From assembly GCA_009767595.1 (NCBI GenBank), contig VSDK01006309.1, positions 266,731 through 330,730 of the forward strand: DNA of 64,000 nucleotides. Reading direction: 5' to 3'. Position numbers and translations under genes: made by a program. Below the pieces are notes generated by a model. The model made no database searches. It saw nothing but the letters and a program-made list of their open reading frames with translations, and was not told the origin of the DNA. Below, piece after piece: positions 62,260-64,000 of the stretch (the first letter of the stretch is position 1; each line of letters opens with the position of its first letter). The stretch is from Symbiodinium kawagutii (taxonomy: Eukaryota > Sar > Dinophyceae > Suessiales > Symbiodiniaceae).

Positions 62260-64000
62260 TTAACTAGCTTGTTAATGGGTAATGAGACGGGATGAAAACC
62301 AACAATAGTAGGGCGCATACCAACTATACATGGCTGTGGGTCAATATGAACCAACCAACTTTCATGTTGGATAATGACCAACAATCATAGGGAAAACAAT
62401 GGTTAATGATGGGGTAACCAGGGGTACAGGGTTTTGACCCACGGCCATATGGGACCCCAAAGTATTTTGGTGGGTTTAGTAATGGTTCATCAGGGTTATT
62501 CACAATCAAATGACAAATTAATAGGAAATGACCTCCAAGTTATGGTTGGCCTATCAGCGTCCAATAACGGTTCACGGTTCATAATAATAGGGGATACGTT
62601 CACCAACAGCAATGGTTAGGCAACTACTAGTTGGCTTGTAGACTACAAATGGTTTATAGTGGATGATTGGGGGTACCCCTCCTTTGAGAATCCACCATCT
62701 TGAACCCCGATCCGAATCTTCAGATAACATCTGGTTTGTGGTTGAACCACCCTTATCAAAAAATATTAGTCAACCAACCAGTTGTTGATAATTATTAGGG
62801 AAAAAAGAAAATGATTGAAACCGCCAACCAAATATCCTAGATATCAATCTTGGATATGAATATCAAATAAACTTCCTATCCTTGGATATCCGTTGATATT
62901 CGTATCCAAGGTTGAACCCATTTCTAAAACAAAGATATCCGAGGATGTAAATCTTGGAATATCAAATGGGTTCAATCCAGACCCGATATAAATCCCAATT
63001 CCTAAATATCCAAGTTAGATATCAAAATGCCATGATATCTGAATATCTATTGCACAATCCTGATTCAGATTGGATCTTACATCCATAGGTATGATTATCA
63101 GATCTGACATCTGTAATTCAAAACATCTAGATGGGACTTTGAATGATGGTATGTTTTGTTGGTAAGTTTCATATCTATTCACCATGGGGGTTATGAAAAA
63201 TGCACAGATGTTTGTATTTAGATTGCATTGTGTTATATGTATATATATATACACCTTTATGTATTAAACTTTGAAGGGGACATCAGGGTTTAAATGAAAT
63301 ATAAACCTGTAAATAGACAACAAAGAAATTTGTAAATAAAACACATGATCATTAAAACAAAAATCAATAACTGAATAAATCACATAAATATACATACGTT
63401 GAAAGAACAAATGCCCACGCAAATATGCATCCACATATTCAAAGGCAAATATCGAGTTAGATTGGATCAACGACTTATCCCAGCATATCTATATGCATTC
63501 GGGTTTAGATGGGATTATTTACATTTTTCTACACATTGCGATTTCAATTGATTTAGGATGTATTTGTAAAATCCTACAAAGTCTAGAGATGGGGCTGGGC
63601 CTGCATCGAAGATCGATTTGATTTTGGGAAATCTATGTTGGGATGCATTTTCCATTCGCCAATGCATGTACATATGGTGATTTCCCACACAAGAGGGCCA
63701 TCTCTTTTATGAACCATTTAATAAGAATAGACCAGCCACAACTTGGAGGTAACCCTATGTTCAGAACCCCAATATATAGAATGAATGCTGAAACCAACCA
63801 ACGATCTGCAAATGCTGACAGGGAAAGCCTCAAATGATGGTTGCGGATCGTAACAATCCAAACTTGGTGGCTTAACGATCCCTTGCTAAAAGCTTAATTT
63901 CTAGTGGTGAAAAATAATAAATCAATCATATCCCAAAAATGCCAAGAAACTAAGTTCGTGGCTTTAAGCAACGAAGCAAAACGGGGGCAGTTGAACATCC
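62260..64000. other. Upstream DNA of the P450 gene, no exon recognised
   Basis: AT-rich DNA with AACCAACAATGG-type phrases and repeated GATATCC/TATCCAAG strings near 62830-63050. The 5' exons of the P450 should lie here or beyond the window, but I could not identify them. The last 130 bases resemble 58056-58280. Confidence 0.4.

Noticed and set aside
1..64000. Spliced-leader sequences, rRNA or tRNA genes
   Set aside because: I looked for the dinoflagellate spliced-leader core and for cloverleaf-type tRNA sequences and saw none; short relicts could be missed by eye.

Overview
This window looks like nuclear DNA of a dinoflagellate alga, probably symbiodiniacean-like; the genus is inference. 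The reasons are three. Introns whose phases I could check use GC and GA donors as well as GT. The Ty1/copia-type polyprotein and the transposase-like proteins resemble families I know mainly from dinoflagellates. Host exons are small and sit in AT-rich, microsatellite-rich DNA. It is a draft assembly with N gaps at 15730-16190 and 37667-37676. No prokaryotic operon, rRNA, tRNA or CRISPR is visible.

Positions 1-81 hold the edge of a minus-strand host exon. Positions 478-19755 hold one minus-strand copia-type LTR retrotransposon. It has identical 96-bp LTRs, a 5-bp ATTAG target duplication, a primer binding site and a purine-rich tract. It encodes Gag, CCHC knuckle, protease, a methyltransferase-like segment, integrase, reverse transcriptase and RNase H. 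Two DNA transposons have jumped into it. Element A (6069-11781) has four minus-strand ORFs including a transposase-like protein. Element B (14884-18809) has two plus-strand genes and a 10-bp satellite. Both begin CCCTGA, have exact terminal inverted repeats and a 2-bp target duplication. Removing each with one copy of the duplication rejoins the copia frame exactly. Element A is also peppered with a 16-bp hairpin repeat (12 exact and 13 variant copies). This repeat is translated in all three frames, supplies the stop codon of three ORFs and abuts the ATG of one.

Positions 19761-25400 are mostly intergenic, with minisatellites, a roughly 617-bp TAG/TAA microsatellite and a few possible exons. 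Positions 25435-31940 hold a minus-strand multi-exon gene of unknown function. Its product has an acidic serine-rich stretch and a lysine-rich C-terminus, and five successive introns keep the frame.

Positions 33965-50380 hold dispersed minus-strand exons of a C5-cytosine-methyltransferase-like gene: motif I near 49.95 kb, PCQ near 48.2 kb, PQSRSR near 38.2 kb and LQGF near 34.1 kb. A 785-aa transposase-like ORF, an HMG-box ORF and a zinc-binding ORF (40116-45558, same strand) lie between these exons.

Positions 52.2-64 kb carry an 18-codon minisatellite, degenerate repeats and, at 59323-62156, the five 3'-terminal exons of a CYP97-like cytochrome P450 on the minus strand. Three of its four introns use GC donors.

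The main themes are nested mobile elements and two unrelated methyltransferase-like proteins, each interrupted by or interleaved with transposon genes. Many reading frames carry single-base shifts, which may be decay or assembly error.
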